64,000 bases of DNA from Nodosilinea sp. PGN35 (GTDB lineage Bacteria; Cyanobacteriota; Cyanobacteriia; Phormidesmidales; Phormidesmidaceae), in assembly GCF_029109325.1 (NCBI RefSeq), contig NZ_JAQKQJ010000005.1, forward strand, positions 186,001 to 250,000, given 5' to 3'. Shown in pieces: positions 40,003 to 50,196 of the stretch; the stretch's first letter is position 1; each line of letters opens with the position of its first letter. Below the pieces are notes generated by a model. It was given only the letters and a program-made list of their open reading frames with translations. It did no database searches and was not told the DNA's origin. Made by a program: the position numbers and the translations under genes.

Positions 40003-41139
40003 CTAAGCGCTGGTCACTTCGGTCCAAAACTGATCAAACAGATCGGTGCTGGCGGTGTCTACAGCCACAATGCCTTCGCTCCTGGCCAAGATGTCTTCAG
40101 CCGGGTAGAGGTCGGCGTTGGTTTGAATCTCGGCGGGCAGCCGGTCAAAGGCCGCCTGGTTGGCGGTGGCAAAAAACAGGCGCTCGACGGCGGCGCTGGC
40201 CACCTCGGGCTCCAGCAGAAAGTTGATCCACTGGTAGGCGGCATCGACGTTGGGGGCGGTGGCGGGAATGGCCAGGGTGTCGGTCCACAGAGATGCCCCG
40301 CTGGCGGGAATGACGTACTGAATGCGATCGTCTTCGAGGGTGAGGGCGATCGCATCGCTAGAGTAGGCCATCGACACGCTCAGATCGCCGCTGAGCAGCT
40401 CGTTTTCAAAACCAGTGGTTTTAAAGGCGGCGATGTGGGGCCGGAGTTCGAGCAGACGGTTGTAGGCGGCTTCGATCTCCGCCGGGTTGCTGGAGTTGTA
40501 GGAGTAGCCCAGCGATTTGAGAGTGGCCCCCAGGGTTTCACGCATGTCGTCGAGCATGGTGATGCGGCGGGAGAGGTCAGCCTGGTTCTCCCAGAGAAAG
40601 TCCCAGTCAACCGGTTCGCTGGGGGTGGCGTCGCGGTTGTAGAGCAGGCCCGTGGTACCCCAGCAGAAGGGCACGCTGTGGGCATTGTTGGGATCGTAGG
40701 CAGGGTTTTGCCACTGGGCTTTGAGGTTTTCTAACCCGGCAATGCGGCTTTGGTCGAGTTGGGTGAGCAGACCTAGCTCCAGCATTTCCGACACCATATA
40801 GTCGGAGGGATAGATGATGCTGTAGGCATCGCCGCCGCCCGCTTGCAGACGGGTCAGCATAATCTCGTTGGAGTCAAAAATATCCACCACCACCGGAATG
40901 CCGGTGCGTTCGCTAAAAGCTGCCGCCAGGCCGTCATCGGTGTAGTTGGCCCAGGTGTAAATCCGCAGGGTGCCGTCATTGGTGCCGCCTCCGGTGGGTG
41001 GCCCCGCCAGGTTTTGGCGACAGTTGGCGGCAGCCAGGCCGGCCACCACCGCCGCTGATCCCTGCAAAAATCGCCGCCGACCTACGGCCAGACGGTGCGA
41101 TTTGGGGGGAACTTGTCGTCGCGTTCCAGGCACAGGCAT
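40003..41139 (-). CDS. potD: Spermidine/putrescine-binding protein, PotD
   Basis: A 378-aa extracytoplasmic binding protein. The N-terminus has a twin-arginine motif (GRRRFLQG, about residues 20-27) and a lipoprotein cysteine at residue 40 (GLAAANC), so it is probably a Tat-exported lipoprotein. The mature part begins with LRIYTWANYTDDGLAAAF, the usual PotD/PotF start, and contains YSIIYPSDYMVSEM and VPFCWGTTGLLYN, which line the polyamine site. Its size fits the family. It follows potA by 177 bases on the minus strand and precedes potB. Confidence 0.92.
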   Translation of the reverse strand: MPVPGTRRQVPPKSHRLAVGRRRFLQGSAAVVAGLAAANCRQNLAGPPTGGGTNDGTLRIYTWANYTDDGLAAAFSERTGIPVVVDIFDSNEIMLTRLQAGGGDAYSIIYPSDYMVSEMLELGLLTQLDQSRIAGLENLKAQWQNPAYDPNNAHSVPFCWGTTGLLYNRDATPSEPVDWDFLWENQADLSRRITMLDDMRETLGATLKSLGYSYNSSNPAEIEAAYNRLLELRPHIAAFKTTGFENELLSGDLSVSMAYSSDAIALTLEDDRIQYVIPASGASLWTDTLAIPATAPNVDAAYQWINFLLEPEVASAAVERLFFATANQAAFDRLPAEIQTNADLYPAEDILARSEGIVAVDTASTDLFDQFWTEVTSA

Positions 41140-41316
41140 TCTCCGTGAGCGAAAGGGGGCTAGGGGCAGGCCGTAGCGGACGGCGTAAAAGGAGGCAGGG
41201 GCTCAAATTTTGATGTTCAAGTTTTTAATCTCTAAGTATATGGCGATGCGTCTGAGGTGATCGGCTCTGGGTTGAGACTGAGCAGCGTCGAGCCCGCAGT
41301 CGATGCCGCTGTGCCC

Positions 41317-42435
41317 TCAGGCCGCGTCGAGCACCAGGCAGTCAGTAGTAGCCCAGTGGACATACACAGCGGCATCGACTCCCAGGGACTCAGCCCGGTT
41401 GGGCTGGCGCACGGTCAGGGTTTCGCCCGAGCTGAGGCGCACAACGCAGTGCAGGTGGGTGCCCAGGTACATGAGGTGGCTAATGTGGCCCTGGTAGCAG
41501 TTGTGGACCGCCGCTGGCGCACTGAGGCTGAGGCCAATGTTCTCAGGCCGAATGCTCACGACTACCGCCTGGCTGGCACGGCTGCCGGTGGATTGTGCCA
41601 GGATCCGCAGACCGCGATCGGTAGTCACCTGCACCTGGGCCGGGTAAGTCTGCTCAATCTGACCGGCCAGCAGATTGGTATCGCCAATAAAATCGGCCAC
41701 AAACGGCGTGCGCGGTCGATCGTAGATGTCGCTAGGGGTGCCGATCTGCTCAATTTGGCCGTTGTTCATGACGGCAATGCGGTCTGACAGCGACAGCGCC
41801 TCTTCCTGGTCGTGGGTGACCATAATGAAGCTAATGCCCAGCTGGCGGTGGAGGTTGGTCAGCTCCACCTGCATCTGCTTGCGCAGTTTGAGGTCGAGGG
41901 CTCCGAGGGGTTCGTCGAGCAGCATGACCGCCGGACGGTTGACCAGGGCGCGGGCCAGGGCCACCCGCTGCTGCTGCCCCCCGGAGAGCTGGGCGGGATA
42001 GCGGTTTGCCATCGCCTCCAGGCGCACCAGGCGCAGGGCCTCGGCCACGCGATCGCGCACCTGGGCCGACCCCAGACGACGAATTTTGAGGCCGAAGGCA
42101 ATGTTGTCTTTGACCGTCATATGGTTGAACAGGGCATAGCTCTGAAAGACGGTATTCACCGGGCGACGGTGGGCGGGCACGGTGCTCACGTTCGCCCCCT
42201 GAATCAGCACATCGCCAGCGGTGGGGGTCTCAAAGCCCGCAATCAACCGCAGCGTGGTGGTTTTACCACAGCCCGAGGGGCCTAAAATGCTAAAAAACTC
42301 GCCCTGCTGCACCGCCAGGTCAAGATCGTGAACCGCGACCTCTGCCCCAAAGGTCTTGACCACCTGCCGCAGCTCGACATCAGGCTGGGTGGTGGAGGTC
42401 GCCGTTGCTGCCGCAGAATGCACCGTCTGAGCCAT
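41317..42435 (-). CDS. potA: Spermidine/putrescine ABC transporter ATP-binding protein, PotA
   Basis: A 372-aa ATPase that drives polyamine import. Walker A is GPSGCGKTT (about residues 52-60), the Q-loop VFQSYALFNHM, the signature [15 protein letters not shown] and Walker B VMLLDEPLGALD. The C-terminal TOBE domain (about residues 280-372) has IRPENIGLS. The ATG at 42435 gives a 20-residue Ala/Thr-rich lead before the fold; codons upstream to 42594 are not conserved. It heads the potADBC group and diverges from the lipoprotein gene at 42691. Confidence 0.93.
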   Translation of the reverse strand: MAQTVHSAAATATSTTQPDVELRQVVKTFGAEVAVHDLDLAVQQGEFFSILGPSGCGKTTTLRLIAGFETPTAGDVLIQGANVSTVPAHRRPVNTVFQSYALFNHMTVKDNIAFGLKIRRLGSAQVRDRVAEALRLVRLEAMANRYPAQLSGGQQQRVALARALVNRPAVMLLDEPLGALDLKLRKQMQVELTNLHRQLGISFIMVTHDQEEALSLSDRIAVMNNGQIEQIGTPSDIYDRPRTPFVADFIGDTNLLAGQIEQTYPAQVQVTTDRGLRILAQSTGSRASQAVVVSIRPENIGLSLSAPAAVHNCYQGHISHLMYLGTHLHCVVRLSSGETLTVRQPNRAESLGVDAAVYVHWATTDCLVLDAA

Positions 42436-42690
42436 GGCCGAGTCTCCTGGGTTAATTCCAACCCCAACTGTAGCGATCGCCCCCGAGGGAGAGAGGTCGC
42501 TGTCGTCACAATACCGCCCCAGCTTAGGCAGAGACCAGGACAGTACTGCCTCTACTTTACCCACCCTGGCGATCGCCGACGCATTCAGCCGCAAAAAAGC
42601 TCCTTCCCCCTGCTCCAGACCAGGGTACAGCGGTCTCAGGCCACCGGCAAAACGCTACCATGGCACCAGGTATTGCTCGGGACTGTAACT

Positions 42691-43245
42691 ATGGCCGCAA
42701 AACTTGCCCCACCGCTGGTTCAGCACCGTCGCCCGCTGCTGACGGGGTGGGCCCTGGCCCTGGCCGCTGGTTTTGCGATCGTCGGCTGTCGCCCCGGCCC
42801 GCCCCAGGCTGAAAATATTTCCCCTGAGCCCACGACTCCGGCTGATTCGGCAGCTGAGCCTGGGCCAAGGCCGTCCCCCACATCACCAGCGGTCACCCCC
42901 ACCGCTCCTACCAGCGCCGCCGCCGCCCTGCCCGATACCCTCATTGGGGAGTGGCAACCCCTCAGCAACGTGCTGCTCGCCTTTGGCCCCATGACCCTGA
43001 CCCCCGATCAAGTACAGTGGGGCAGCGGTCAGAGCAGCTCCTATACCCTGGTCAGCACCGAGGGCGGCTATCTGCTGGAGCTGGCGGCCAACCCCAGCTT
43101 TTATGACACCCGCAACCGCTACATCAAGCTCATTCCCAAAGCCGACGCCAACACAGCCGACTCCATTGAGGTGGCTTTTTACCCCGACGCCACCCAGCTG
43201 CAAAACAACGAATACATCATGTACGGCGGCTACTTTGCCGAGTAG
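42691..43245 (+). CDS. Small lipoprotein, function unknown
   Basis: A 184-aa putative lipoprotein. The signal peptide LLTGWALALAAGFAIVGC places the modified cysteine at residue 33. A Pro/Ala/Thr/Ser-rich linker follows to about residue 80, then a small beta-rich domain with DTLIGEWQPLSN, MTLTPDQVQWGSGQ and LIPKADANTADSIEVAFYP. The opening GEW and the strand pattern recall small lipocalin-like domains, but I do not recognise a family. The start is the first ATG giving a signal peptide; the upstream frame overlaps potA. It converges on pilQ across a terminator. Confidence 0.7.
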   Translation: MAAKLAPPLVQHRRPLLTGWALALAAGFAIVGCRPGPPQAENISPEPTTPADSAAEPGPRPSPTSPAVTPTAPTSAAAALPDTLIGEWQPLSNVLLAFGPMTLTPDQVQWGSGQSSSYTLVSTEGGYLLELAANPSFYDTRNRYIKLIPKADANTADSIEVAFYPDATQLQNNEYIMYGGYFAE

Positions 43246-43266
43246 GCTCCAGCCCCGGCCAGGGGC

Positions 43267-43309
43267 AAAAAAATAGGGTTAGATGCGCCCAATCTTCGCA
43301 TCTAACCCT
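43267..43309 (-). terminator. Intrinsic terminator of the pilMNOQ operon
   Basis: A perfect 12-bp stem GGGTTAGATGCG (43276-43287) and CGCATCTAACCC (43297-43308), with a further A-T pair and a 9-base loop, is preceded on the plus strand by seven A residues (43267-43273). Read on the minus strand it is a hairpin followed by a T-run, about 70 bases after the pilQ stop. The lipoprotein gene converges from the other side, and the hairpin may serve both. Confidence 0.88.
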
Positions 43310-43377
43310 GACTTAGGGCGTCTTCCCCGCAGAAGAGCCGTGAGCTTTTAAGTCGTTGAGAACCTTAAAAACGCGAT

Positions 43378-45552
43378 CTACTGCTGCCGCCCGCGATTCT
43401 CAAGAATCTCTTGCACAGACTCACTGGGGGTGTACTGATAGCCAAACACTGACTGATCCGAATCATCCAAAATTTGAGGGGTCAGCAGCACAATCAGCTC
43501 TCGGCGCTGGTTATCCGTAACGGTACTGCGGAACAGCGCCCCCAGGATGGGAATATCGCCCAAAATGGGAATTTTGTTGATGCTCGATCGCTCCGACTCC
43601 TGAATAATGCCGGAGAGCAGCAGCGTCTGGCCGTCGCGAATCCTCACCTGGCCTGAGCTAATCTGCCGCTCCGACAGCAGGAAGAACGTGCCAGCGTTAC
43701 TGGTAAAGCTGTCCGTCGGGGCGGAGATGCTGGGTGCCACCGAAAGCGAGACAAATCCGTTGTCGTCAATGCGATCGACATCGATCTGTAGGATCAAGCC
43801 CGCCGGCTCACTCGTAATATCGAGGGTGGTTAAGGTGCCCGTCTCGGTCACCTCAACCGTTTGAGTGAGCTCGGTAACCACATCTTGAGTGAGCTGAACC
43901 GTAGCGGTCTGCCCCTCCTGCACAATTAGGGTGGGGTCGGTAATAATTTTACCGTTGCCGCTCTGCACCGTCCCCAGCAGCTGAGCTAAGAAACTGCCGG
44001 CGGTGTTGTTGGCCCCAGGACCACCCAGCGTCCTCGGCAGAATAGGCGTACCCGTAGGGGTTGCCTGGTTTTCAGGATTGGGGGTGCCGCTGCCAAAGTT
44101 GAGAATGCCCAGACCGCCAGAGCTGAGCGCCCCAAACAACCCGCTTTGAAACGAAAAGCTGGTGCCAAAAGCATCAATCGCATTGAGATCGATATCGATG
44201 ACTCTGACATTGACTGCCACCTGCCGCCGCCGCACGTCAATGCGGGTGAGCTGTTCGGTGGCAATGGCGACCAGGTCGGCTCGGCCCACCAAGGTCACCG
44301 AGTTAGTGCGCTCATCGGCAACTACCTGCAGGCCCCGCAGCAGGCCCTGGCTGTCCTCGTAGTTAACTCGGTTAACTTCAATTTGCTCAACCGTCGAGGT
44401 CTGGGTTTCGGTAATGGGGGGGGCACCTTCTGCCACCGCCACGGCGTTCACGTTAGTTACCAGGCGCTCACGGCTGACGGCGCTTTCTGCCCCCAGGGCT
44501 ACCAGAAAGTTGGTGGCCACAGCGGCATCTACCTGGTTGAGGCGTAGGGTTCTAGCGGAGATGCTCTGGGCCGAGACCGGCAGGGCTGGGCCAACATAGA
44601 TGCTGCGCCCCACGCGATTGGCCTGGAGACCAGTCACCCGCAGCACGTGGTTGAATACGTCCTGCACCGACTCGTTCTCAATGTCTAAGCTCACGGGCGG
44701 GCCATCGGCAGTGGCGGTGGCGGCGTCTCCGGTGGTCGTGGCTCCGGCGGGAGTGAAGACCAGGTTGAGGCCCGCCGCCCGCGCCAGCAGCGATAAGACC
44801 TCGCGGGCCGGGGCGTCGCGCAGCAACAGCTTGGGAATGCGCTCATTGCTGCCCAGGTTAATGCTGCTAAAGGAGGGCACCCCTTCTGCCACAGAGATAT
44901 CGCCAATCGGGGGGGCGACGGCCCGGGGCAGGAAGGGAGGAGCGGGCTGCACCTGGGGCCGAGGCACTGGCGTACCATCGATGGTGACCTCGGGGTTGGG
45001 CACCAGCACATCGGGGTTAGCCGGGGCGGGTACCTCAGGGGCCGCCTCGGGGGGGGCTGGGGTGGCCTGGGCCACCGCAGGGGGCGCAGCCGGAGCGGGT
45101 ACGGTTTCTAGCTCGGTGGGCACCGGGGTAGGGGCCTGCGCTGCCGCGCCGTCGTTGCGAATTGACAGCACTACCTGGCTGTCGCTGGATTCGACTGCGC
45201 CTACCGGGGGCTGACTGGTGCCATTGACGGTAATGCGTACGCTGTTGGCGTCGAGAGGCACCACCGACACCTGACTGATGCCGGGGGCGGGGTTAGCCTG
45301 GGTAAAGCTGCCGCCGTTGGGCAGGTTGAGCTGGGCGCGGGTAATGTCGGCCTGGAGGGTATTGCCCTGGCTGACGGTAAAGATACTGCTGTTGTCGCCT
45401 CCCTGGGTGTCAAACACCAGGTCTAACCCGGTGGCCGTCGGGTTAATGCGAACATTGGTAATACTGGTCACCGACGCCAGGCCGGGCTGGGCAGCCAGGG
45501 CAACTAAGGCGCTGCCAAGCAAAATTGGGTGCAGGTTCATCAGACGGTTCAC
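43378..45552 (-). CDS. pilQ: Type IV pilus secretin PilQ
   Basis: A 724-aa outer membrane secretin through which type IV pili pass. A signal peptide (about residues 1-26) precedes an AMIN domain (about 30-130) that binds peptidoglycan, then a Pro/Ala-rich linker. The STN/N0 domain follows near 225-310 (IPKLLLRDAPAREVLSLLARAA), then secretin N1-type modules and the C-terminal secretin domain, with ITDPTLIVQEGQTATV, VSLSVAPSISAP and VPILGDIPILGALF-like sequence (IPILGDIPILGALFRS). The order pilM-N-O-Q without PilP is usual in cyanobacteria. It is the last gene of the operon. Confidence 0.94.
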   Translation of the reverse strand: MNRLMNLHPILLGSALVALAAQPGLASVTSITNVRINPTATGLDLVFDTQGGDNSSIFTVSQGNTLQADITRAQLNLPNGGSFTQANPAPGISQVSVVPLDANSVRITVNGTSQPPVGAVESSDSQVVLSIRNDGAAAQAPTPVPTELETVPAPAAPPAVAQATPAPPEAAPEVPAPANPDVLVPNPEVTIDGTPVPRPQVQPAPPFLPRAVAPPIGDISVAEGVPSFSSINLGSNERIPKLLLRDAPAREVLSLLARAAGLNLVFTPAGATTTGDAATATADGPPVSLDIENESVQDVFNHVLRVTGLQANRVGRSIYVGPALPVSAQSISARTLRLNQVDAAVATNFLVALGAESAVSRERLVTNVNAVAVAEGAPPITETQTSTVEQIEVNRVNYEDSQGLLRGLQVVADERTNSVTLVGRADLVAIATEQLTRIDVRRRQVAVNVRVIDIDLNAIDAFGTSFSFQSGLFGALSSGGLGILNFGSGTPNPENQATPTGTPILPRTLGGPGANNTAGSFLAQLLGTVQSGNGKIITDPTLIVQEGQTATVQLTQDVVTELTQTVEVTETGTLTTLDITSEPAGLILQIDVDRIDDNGFVSLSVAPSISAPTDSFTSNAGTFFLLSERQISSGQVRIRDGQTLLLSGIIQESERSSINKIPILGDIPILGALFRSTVTDNQRRELIVLLTPQILDDSDQSVFGYQYTPSESVQEILENRGRQQ

Positions 45553-45661
45553 GGTTCACTCCTCCATCACGGATGCGGCGGGGCCGCGCGGGTTTGACTG
45601 GGCTAGGTGGGTAGATCGGGGCCACCGGGGTGGCAGCAAAGCGGCGCTCCAAAGGTTGGGT

Positions 45662-46567
45662 TTAGCCACCCTCAGGCGGGGGCGCACCTTCGACGGCTTC
45701 GCCTTCGGCGGGGGCTTCGGGCGGTGGCGGGGTCGGGGGGACACTGGGGTCGCCAATGGGCACGAGTACTTCGAGGGTGAAGTCAGTCAACAGCAGGCGG
45801 CTGATGCCCAGCAGCTGCTCTTCGGTGGCCTCGGCGGGAGGTGGCGCAATGCTTTGCTGCATGTCCCGAATGATGATCAGGGGCTCGAGGCGCTCGATGT
45901 TGCGCATGATGCTGAGGGTCTGGGGAAACAGGGCCTGCATCGACACATCGACGGTGACGCGCTCGAGCTTGCCGTTCAGCTCAGGGGCCCCATCGGCAAC
46001 CACCACGGGTGGACTGGGGTTAAACCGCAGCAGCTCTGAGGAAAACAGCTGTCTCTGCACCTGGGGCTCACCGGCGAACTCGGCTCTCACGCGCTGAATT
46101 TGCTCTCGGGTCAGCCCCAGGGCGGCCAGTTGGGCGTTGTCGAGTTGGGCCGTGTCGGCCCGCAGCACGTCTGCGATCGCCGCGTTGCTGTTTTGAATCT
46201 GCTGGTTGATATCCAGCAGCAGCGTGTCGAGGGTCTGGGCTCCGCCGAGCAGGCTATAGACGCCGACCCGCTGTTCGAGGGCGGTGTTGAGCTCGGCCTG
46301 AAGCGCAGCGCGGTCTTGAATGCTGGCCCGCTGCTGATCGACTTGAGCCTGCTTTTGGGCGACCTCGGCCTCGAGGGCGGTCTTTTGCTCCTGCACGGGC
46401 TGAACCACAAAGTTATACAGGGCAAAGGCCCCGATCAGGCCCAGCACCCCCAGGGCAATGCCCTGCACCTTGGGAGTCAGCTCAATGCCAAAGGCTGTGG
46501 GGTAGGTTGGCCCTACTTCTAGTGCCTGGTTCTCGTCGGCGGGAAGGAAATCACCAGCTGCGGTCAT
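45662..46567 (-). CDS. pilO: Type IV pilus assembly protein PilO
   Basis: A 301-aa inner membrane protein, partner of PilN in the alignment complex. One membrane segment (GIALGVLGLIGAFALYNFVV, about residues 36-55) follows a short cytoplasmic N-terminus. A coiled-coil stretch comes next (LEAEVAQKQAQVDQQRASIQ), then a ferredoxin-like periplasmic domain with VTVDVSMQALFPQTLSIMRN. The tail is acidic and Pro/Glu/Gly-rich. It overlaps pilN by four bases (ATGA), showing translational coupling, and is 109 bases upstream of pilQ. Confidence 0.9.
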   Translation of the reverse strand: MTAAGDFLPADENQALEVGPTYPTAFGIELTPKVQGIALGVLGLIGAFALYNFVVQPVQEQKTALEAEVAQKQAQVDQQRASIQDRAALQAELNTALEQRVGVYSLLGGAQTLDTLLLDINQQIQNSNAAIADVLRADTAQLDNAQLAALGLTREQIQRVRAEFAGEPQVQRQLFSSELLRFNPSPPVVVADGAPELNGKLERVTVDVSMQALFPQTLSIMRNIERLEPLIIIRDMQQSIAPPPAEATEEQLLGISRLLLTDFTLEVLVPIGDPSVPPTPPPPEAPAEGEAVEGAPPPEGG

Positions 46568-47340
46568 TCGATCACTCCTCTTTCTCTCAGGGCCTGAAGA
46601 CGGGTCACCAAACCGACGGTACCCTGGCGCTCAAGCTCATCCACCAGCTGGGAGGCTGGGGTATCGGTGATGCTGGCACCGATGGTGTAGTCGATTAAAA
46701 AGTCAGGATCGCCCACCGGAGTGCCGGGGCAGCGGCCCTGGGTTTGGGGGTCAAGCAGGGTGGGCTGCTGCTGAGCCTGACTGATGGCTACGGTCTGGGA
46801 CTGTAACAGGGGCGATCGCTGCAATACCAGGGCAAAATCGTTGATTTCGTCGTAGGAGCAGGCCACCCCGTTGATGGACAAACCATCGGCCTGCGTCGCC
46901 GCAGCGTTGGGGTCGGCGGCCTCGGTAGTGATCGTCGTCTGGTTGAGGTTGACGATCTGCACCCGAGCCGGAGTGCGGGTGCGAATATCTTGCAGCAGCG
47001 CCGACCAGGGCAAAATGTCGTTAAAGATCGACACGAAGGCATTGATTTCGGCGCGCACCAGATCGATTTGCGCCTGAATGCCGCTGATCTCCTGCAGCTG
47101 GCTCTGGAGCTGAGCTGTCTCGGCGTCTAGCTCAGCACTGCGGGTCTGAAGCTGGTTGACCTGGTTGCGCGTCACCGCCCAGTAACCGCCCACCAGCGCC
47201 AGAGGCACCAGGGCAGCCGCCAGCCCCAAATACAGCGGCCTGCGATCGCCTGGGGCGACCCCGCCCCCCCGAGCCCGGGGCTTAGCCTCAAAGACCCGAA
47301 CTTCGCGGTCCTTGAGAAAATTGATATCGAGACCGTACAT
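46564..47340 (-). CDS. pilN: Type IV pilus assembly protein PilN
   Basis: A 258-aa inner membrane protein. The N-terminal MYGLDINFLKDREV is the conserved segment that binds PilM in the cytoplasm. One membrane span follows (LGLAAALVPLALVGGYWAV, about residues 37-55), then a coiled-coil stretch and a periplasmic domain with LPWSALLQDIRTRTPARVQIV. The gene starts two bases after pilM ends and overlaps pilO by four. It forms the PilMNO platform that links the pilus motor to the secretin. Confidence 0.9.
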   Translation of the reverse strand: MYGLDINFLKDREVRVFEAKPRARGGGVAPGDRRPLYLGLAAALVPLALVGGYWAVTRNQVNQLQTRSAELDAETAQLQSQLQEISGIQAQIDLVRAEINAFVSIFNDILPWSALLQDIRTRTPARVQIVNLNQTTITTEAADPNAAATQADGLSINGVACSYDEINDFALVLQRSPLLQSQTVAISQAQQQPTLLDPQTQGRCPGTPVGDPDFLIDYTIGASITDTPASQLVDELERQGTVGLVTRLQALRERGVIE

Positions 47341-47342
47341 CG

Positions 47343-48443
47343 CTACACCTCCCGCATGCCAAGACCAATCACCGTCGCCAACCCCGCCCGCTGACTCTCA
47401 GGAATGTCTTCATCCACCTCAAGGGACAGGGCCGAAATTGGATCTATCTGGCTGGCGGGCAGACTCAGGCGCTGGGCCAGAAACTCATCGAGCTGCCCGA
47501 TGGAAGCTCCCGGCCCGGCCAGCAGCAGCTGGGCGACCTCCATGTCTTCCCCCTGGTTGAGATAAAAGTCGATGGAGCGACGCAGCTCGTCAGACAGCTC
47601 CCCCAGCACCCGCAGCATGGCGGTGGTGCCGGGGTTAGTGTTGCCCATCTGGGGCGCGCCTACGGTATCCATGGTTTGAATCGGCACCGTCATGCCCTGG
47701 AGCAGCTCGGTATTGCGCGAGGGGGGCAGATTCATGGCGCGGCTGAGGGCGCTTTGAATTTGAAAGGTGCCGATGGGTACGGTGCGCGAGAAGTGGGGCA
47801 CCCCATCGACCACAATGGAGATCTCAGTGTTTTCAAACTCGATATCGACGACAGCGGCGGCCTCCTGGGGGGTAAACTGCCGCAGCTGCTCCCGAATGGT
47901 GCGAATCAGGGCAAAACTGGAGGTTTCGAGCACATTGAGCATCAGCCCTGCCTGCTGAAACACCTCAATGTAGGGGTCGGTGAGATCTTTGCGCACCGCC
48001 ACCAGCAACACCTGCACCTTCTCAATGCCGTCTTCATCGACGAAGTAGCCGAGCTTTTGGTAATCCACATCGGCCTCTTCGCGGGGGAAGGGCAGGTAGA
48101 GGCTGGCCTCCTGGTTGAGCACCATCTCGCGCAGCTCTTCATCGTCAAGCTCGGCGGGCACCGGAATCACACGGGTGATGGCCCGTCCCGGAATCGCGGT
48201 GGTGGCCTGCTTGACCTTGAGCTTACTCTCGGTGAGCACCGTTTGAATGGCATCGGCCATGGCGGCGGTGTCTAGGATTTGGCCCTCCTCGTAGATGCCT
48301 TCGGCCAGTTCTACCGAGGCCAAGGATTCCAACTTAAGCGAGGCTCCCTGCTTTCTTAGGCGGGCCAAATTAACTCTCTCGGGGGTTAGCTCAATCCCAA
48401 CTCCCCGAGGCTTGCGACTAAAAATGGCTTTGAGACTATCCAC
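47343..48443 (-). CDS. pilM: Type IV pilus assembly protein PilM
   Basis: A 366-aa actin-like cytoplasmic protein. The N-terminal GVGIELTPERVNLARL corresponds to the first phosphate-binding part of the actin fold, VVDIEFENTEISIVVDG to the second, and LLLAGPGASIGQLDEFL to the adenosine-binding part. It polymerises or dimerises under the membrane and binds PilN. It is the first gene of the pilMNOQ operon; its promoter should lie in the 442-base gap shared with purT. Type IV pili serve twitching motility and, in cyanobacteria, DNA uptake. Confidence 0.93.
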   Translation of the reverse strand: MDSLKAIFSRKPRGVGIELTPERVNLARLRKQGASLKLESLASVELAEGIYEEGQILDTAAMADAIQTVLTESKLKVKQATTAIPGRAITRVIPVPAELDDEELREMVLNQEASLYLPFPREEADVDYQKLGYFVDEDGIEKVQVLLVAVRKDLTDPYIEVFQQAGLMLNVLETSSFALIRTIREQLRQFTPQEAAAVVDIEFENTEISIVVDGVPHFSRTVPIGTFQIQSALSRAMNLPPSRNTELLQGMTVPIQTMDTVGAPQMGNTNPGTTAMLRVLGELSDELRRSIDFYLNQGEDMEVAQLLLAGPGASIGQLDEFLAQRLSLPASQIDPISALSLEVDEDIPESQRAGLATVIGLGMREV

Positions 48444-48885
48444 GGTAGTATCCGAAAAACAGGTGGGTAACCAGAAAACCTGCCTGGTTTAAGTGACAAC
48501 CAAGCAGACCCAAACGAGCCCGTTTCTTTCCTTCGAAAAGCCATTCTCAGGCGCTCAAGAAGAGATCCAGCGGCCCAGCAATCGTCCCTGGGGGAAAAGT
48601 GCTAACGAATGGTACACAATTTAATTCAGATTTTCCACTTTTCTTGTTCAAGCACTAGTTTCTGAGTCGAAAGGTAGATAAACCTATCTCCCCTGCCCCC
48701 GCACCCAATGGTTTCACCGTCGCTCCTGAGGTGACACCGAGTCGGCAAAGACCTGGTATCACCAGCGATGTTACACACAATTTTGAAAAGTGAGCACTTA
48801 ATATTGAGAAACTATGGCCCTGGCGCTTATTTCTTTACGCGCCGCCTTTCTGGATGCCCTTTCTCTAAGCCTGGAGTAGCTTGTT
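48444..48885. other. 442-base divergent region between pilM and purT
   Basis: No gene is apparent. The sequence is A/T-richer than its surroundings, as expected for the promoters of the pilus operon and purT. I see no confident -10/-35 pair and no known riboswitch pattern. Small RNAs cannot be excluded by eye. Confidence 0.45.
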
Positions 48886-50103
48886 ATGACCACCCCACTG
48901 ACGCCCCTGACGCCCCTGGGCACCCCTCTCAAGCACGAGGCCCGGCGGCTGCTGCTGCTGGGGTCGGGGGAACTGGGCCGCGAGGTGGCCCTGGAGGCCG
49001 TGCGCCTGGGGCTGGAGGTGGTGGCCGTCGATCGCTACGACCAGGCTCCGGCCATGGCGGTGGCCCACCGCCGCCACGTGATCGACATGCTAGATGGCTC
49101 AGCGCTGCGGCGGGTGGTGGAGCAGGAGCAGCCCGGGCTGATTGTGCCGGAGGTGGAGGCGATCGCCACCGATACCCTGGTGGCCTTAGAGGCCGAGGGC
49201 TGGCGGGTCATCCCCACCGCGCAGGCCACCCAGCTGACCATGAACCGCGAGGGCATACGGAAGCTGGCGGCCGAGGAGCTGGGCCTGAAGACCTCCCCCT
49301 TTCGCTTTGCTGGCACCGAGGCGGAGTATTTGGAGGCGATCGCGGCGATCGGCCTGCCCTGTGTCGTCAAGCCGATCATGAGTTCGTCGGGCAAGGGGCA
49401 GAGCACCGTGCGCCAGGAGTCTGAGGTGCTGGCCGCCTGGCGGTATGCCGGGGAGGCGGGCCGGGGCAAGGGCGATCGCGTCATTGTCGAGGGCTTTGTG
49501 CCCTTTGACACCGAGATCACCCTGCTGACCGTGCGGGCGATCGATGGCACCCACTTCTGCCCCCCCATCGGCCACCGCCAGGAGGCGGGGGACTACCGCG
49601 AGTCGTGGCAGCCCTGCGCCCTGCACCCCGACACCCTAGCCGCCTGTCAGGAAATGGCCAGAGCGGTCACCGATGCCCTGGGCGGCTGGGGCCTGTTTGG
49701 AGTGGAACTGTTTATCGCCGGAGCCCCCGAGCAGCCCCAGACCGTCTACTTTAGCGAAGTCAGCCCCAGGCCCCACGACACCGGCATGGTGACCATGGTG
49801 AGCCAGCACCAGTCGGAGTTTGAGCTGCACGTGCGGGCGATCGTGGGCCTGCCCATCGGCGAGATTAGCCTGGTGCAGCCGGGGGCCTCGGCGGTGATTT
49901 TGGCCGGGGGCCAGAGCGACAGTCCGCAATACTCTGGTTTAGATGAGGCGCTGCAGGTACCCACCAGCAAGGTGCGGCTGTTTGGCAAGCCCACGGCCCA
50001 CCCCAACCGGCGCATGGGGGTGGCGCTGGCGTTGGGCGATACGGTGGAGGAGGCCAGGGAACGGGCGATCGCCTGTGCCAGCGCCATCCAGGTGATTCTA
50101 TAA
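48886..50103 (+). CDS. purT: Formate-dependent phosphoribosylglycinamide formyltransferase
   Basis: A 405-aa ATP-grasp enzyme that adds formate to GAR in purine synthesis, an alternative to folate-dependent PurN. The N-terminal [17 protein letters not shown] binds substrate phosphate, and the ATP-grasp domain shows [14 protein letters not shown], then GVELFIAG, the metal-binding [14 protein letters not shown] and, at the end, the C-terminal GRRMGVA-like region ([18 protein letters not shown]). Length and motifs are standard. The ATG at 48886 stands next to GGAGTAGC. It diverges from pilM; the next gene begins 94 bases downstream. Confidence 0.95.
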   Translation: MTTPLTPLTPLGTPLKHEARRLLLLGSGELGREVALEAVRLGLEVVAVDRYDQAPAMAVAHRRHVIDMLDGSALRRVVEQEQPGLIVPEVEAIATDTLVALEAEGWRVIPTAQATQLTMNREGIRKLAAEELGLKTSPFRFAGTEAEYLEAIAAIGLPCVVKPIMSSSGKGQSTVRQESEVLAAWRYAGEAGRGKGDRVIVEGFVPFDTEITLLTVRAIDGTHFCPPIGHRQEAGDYRESWQPCALHPDTLAACQEMARAVTDALGGWGLFGVELFIAGAPEQPQTVYFSEVSPRPHDTGMVTMVSQHQSEFELHVRAIVGLPIGEISLVQPGASAVILAGGQSDSPQYSGLDEALQVPTSKVRLFGKPTAHPNRRMGVALALGDTVEEARERAIACASAIQVIL

Positions 50104-50196
50104 AACCTCCTCCACAACCGCACAAATTAAGCGAGAATGAACAACCGTAACTGGGTGTTCGCTTTCGCCTTCGTTCTTCGTTCTTCTTTTTTCACC

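Noticed and set aside
43378..48443. Missing pilP in the pilus operon as a deletion
   Set aside because: Cyanobacteria usually have pilMNOQ without pilP, so nothing is missing.
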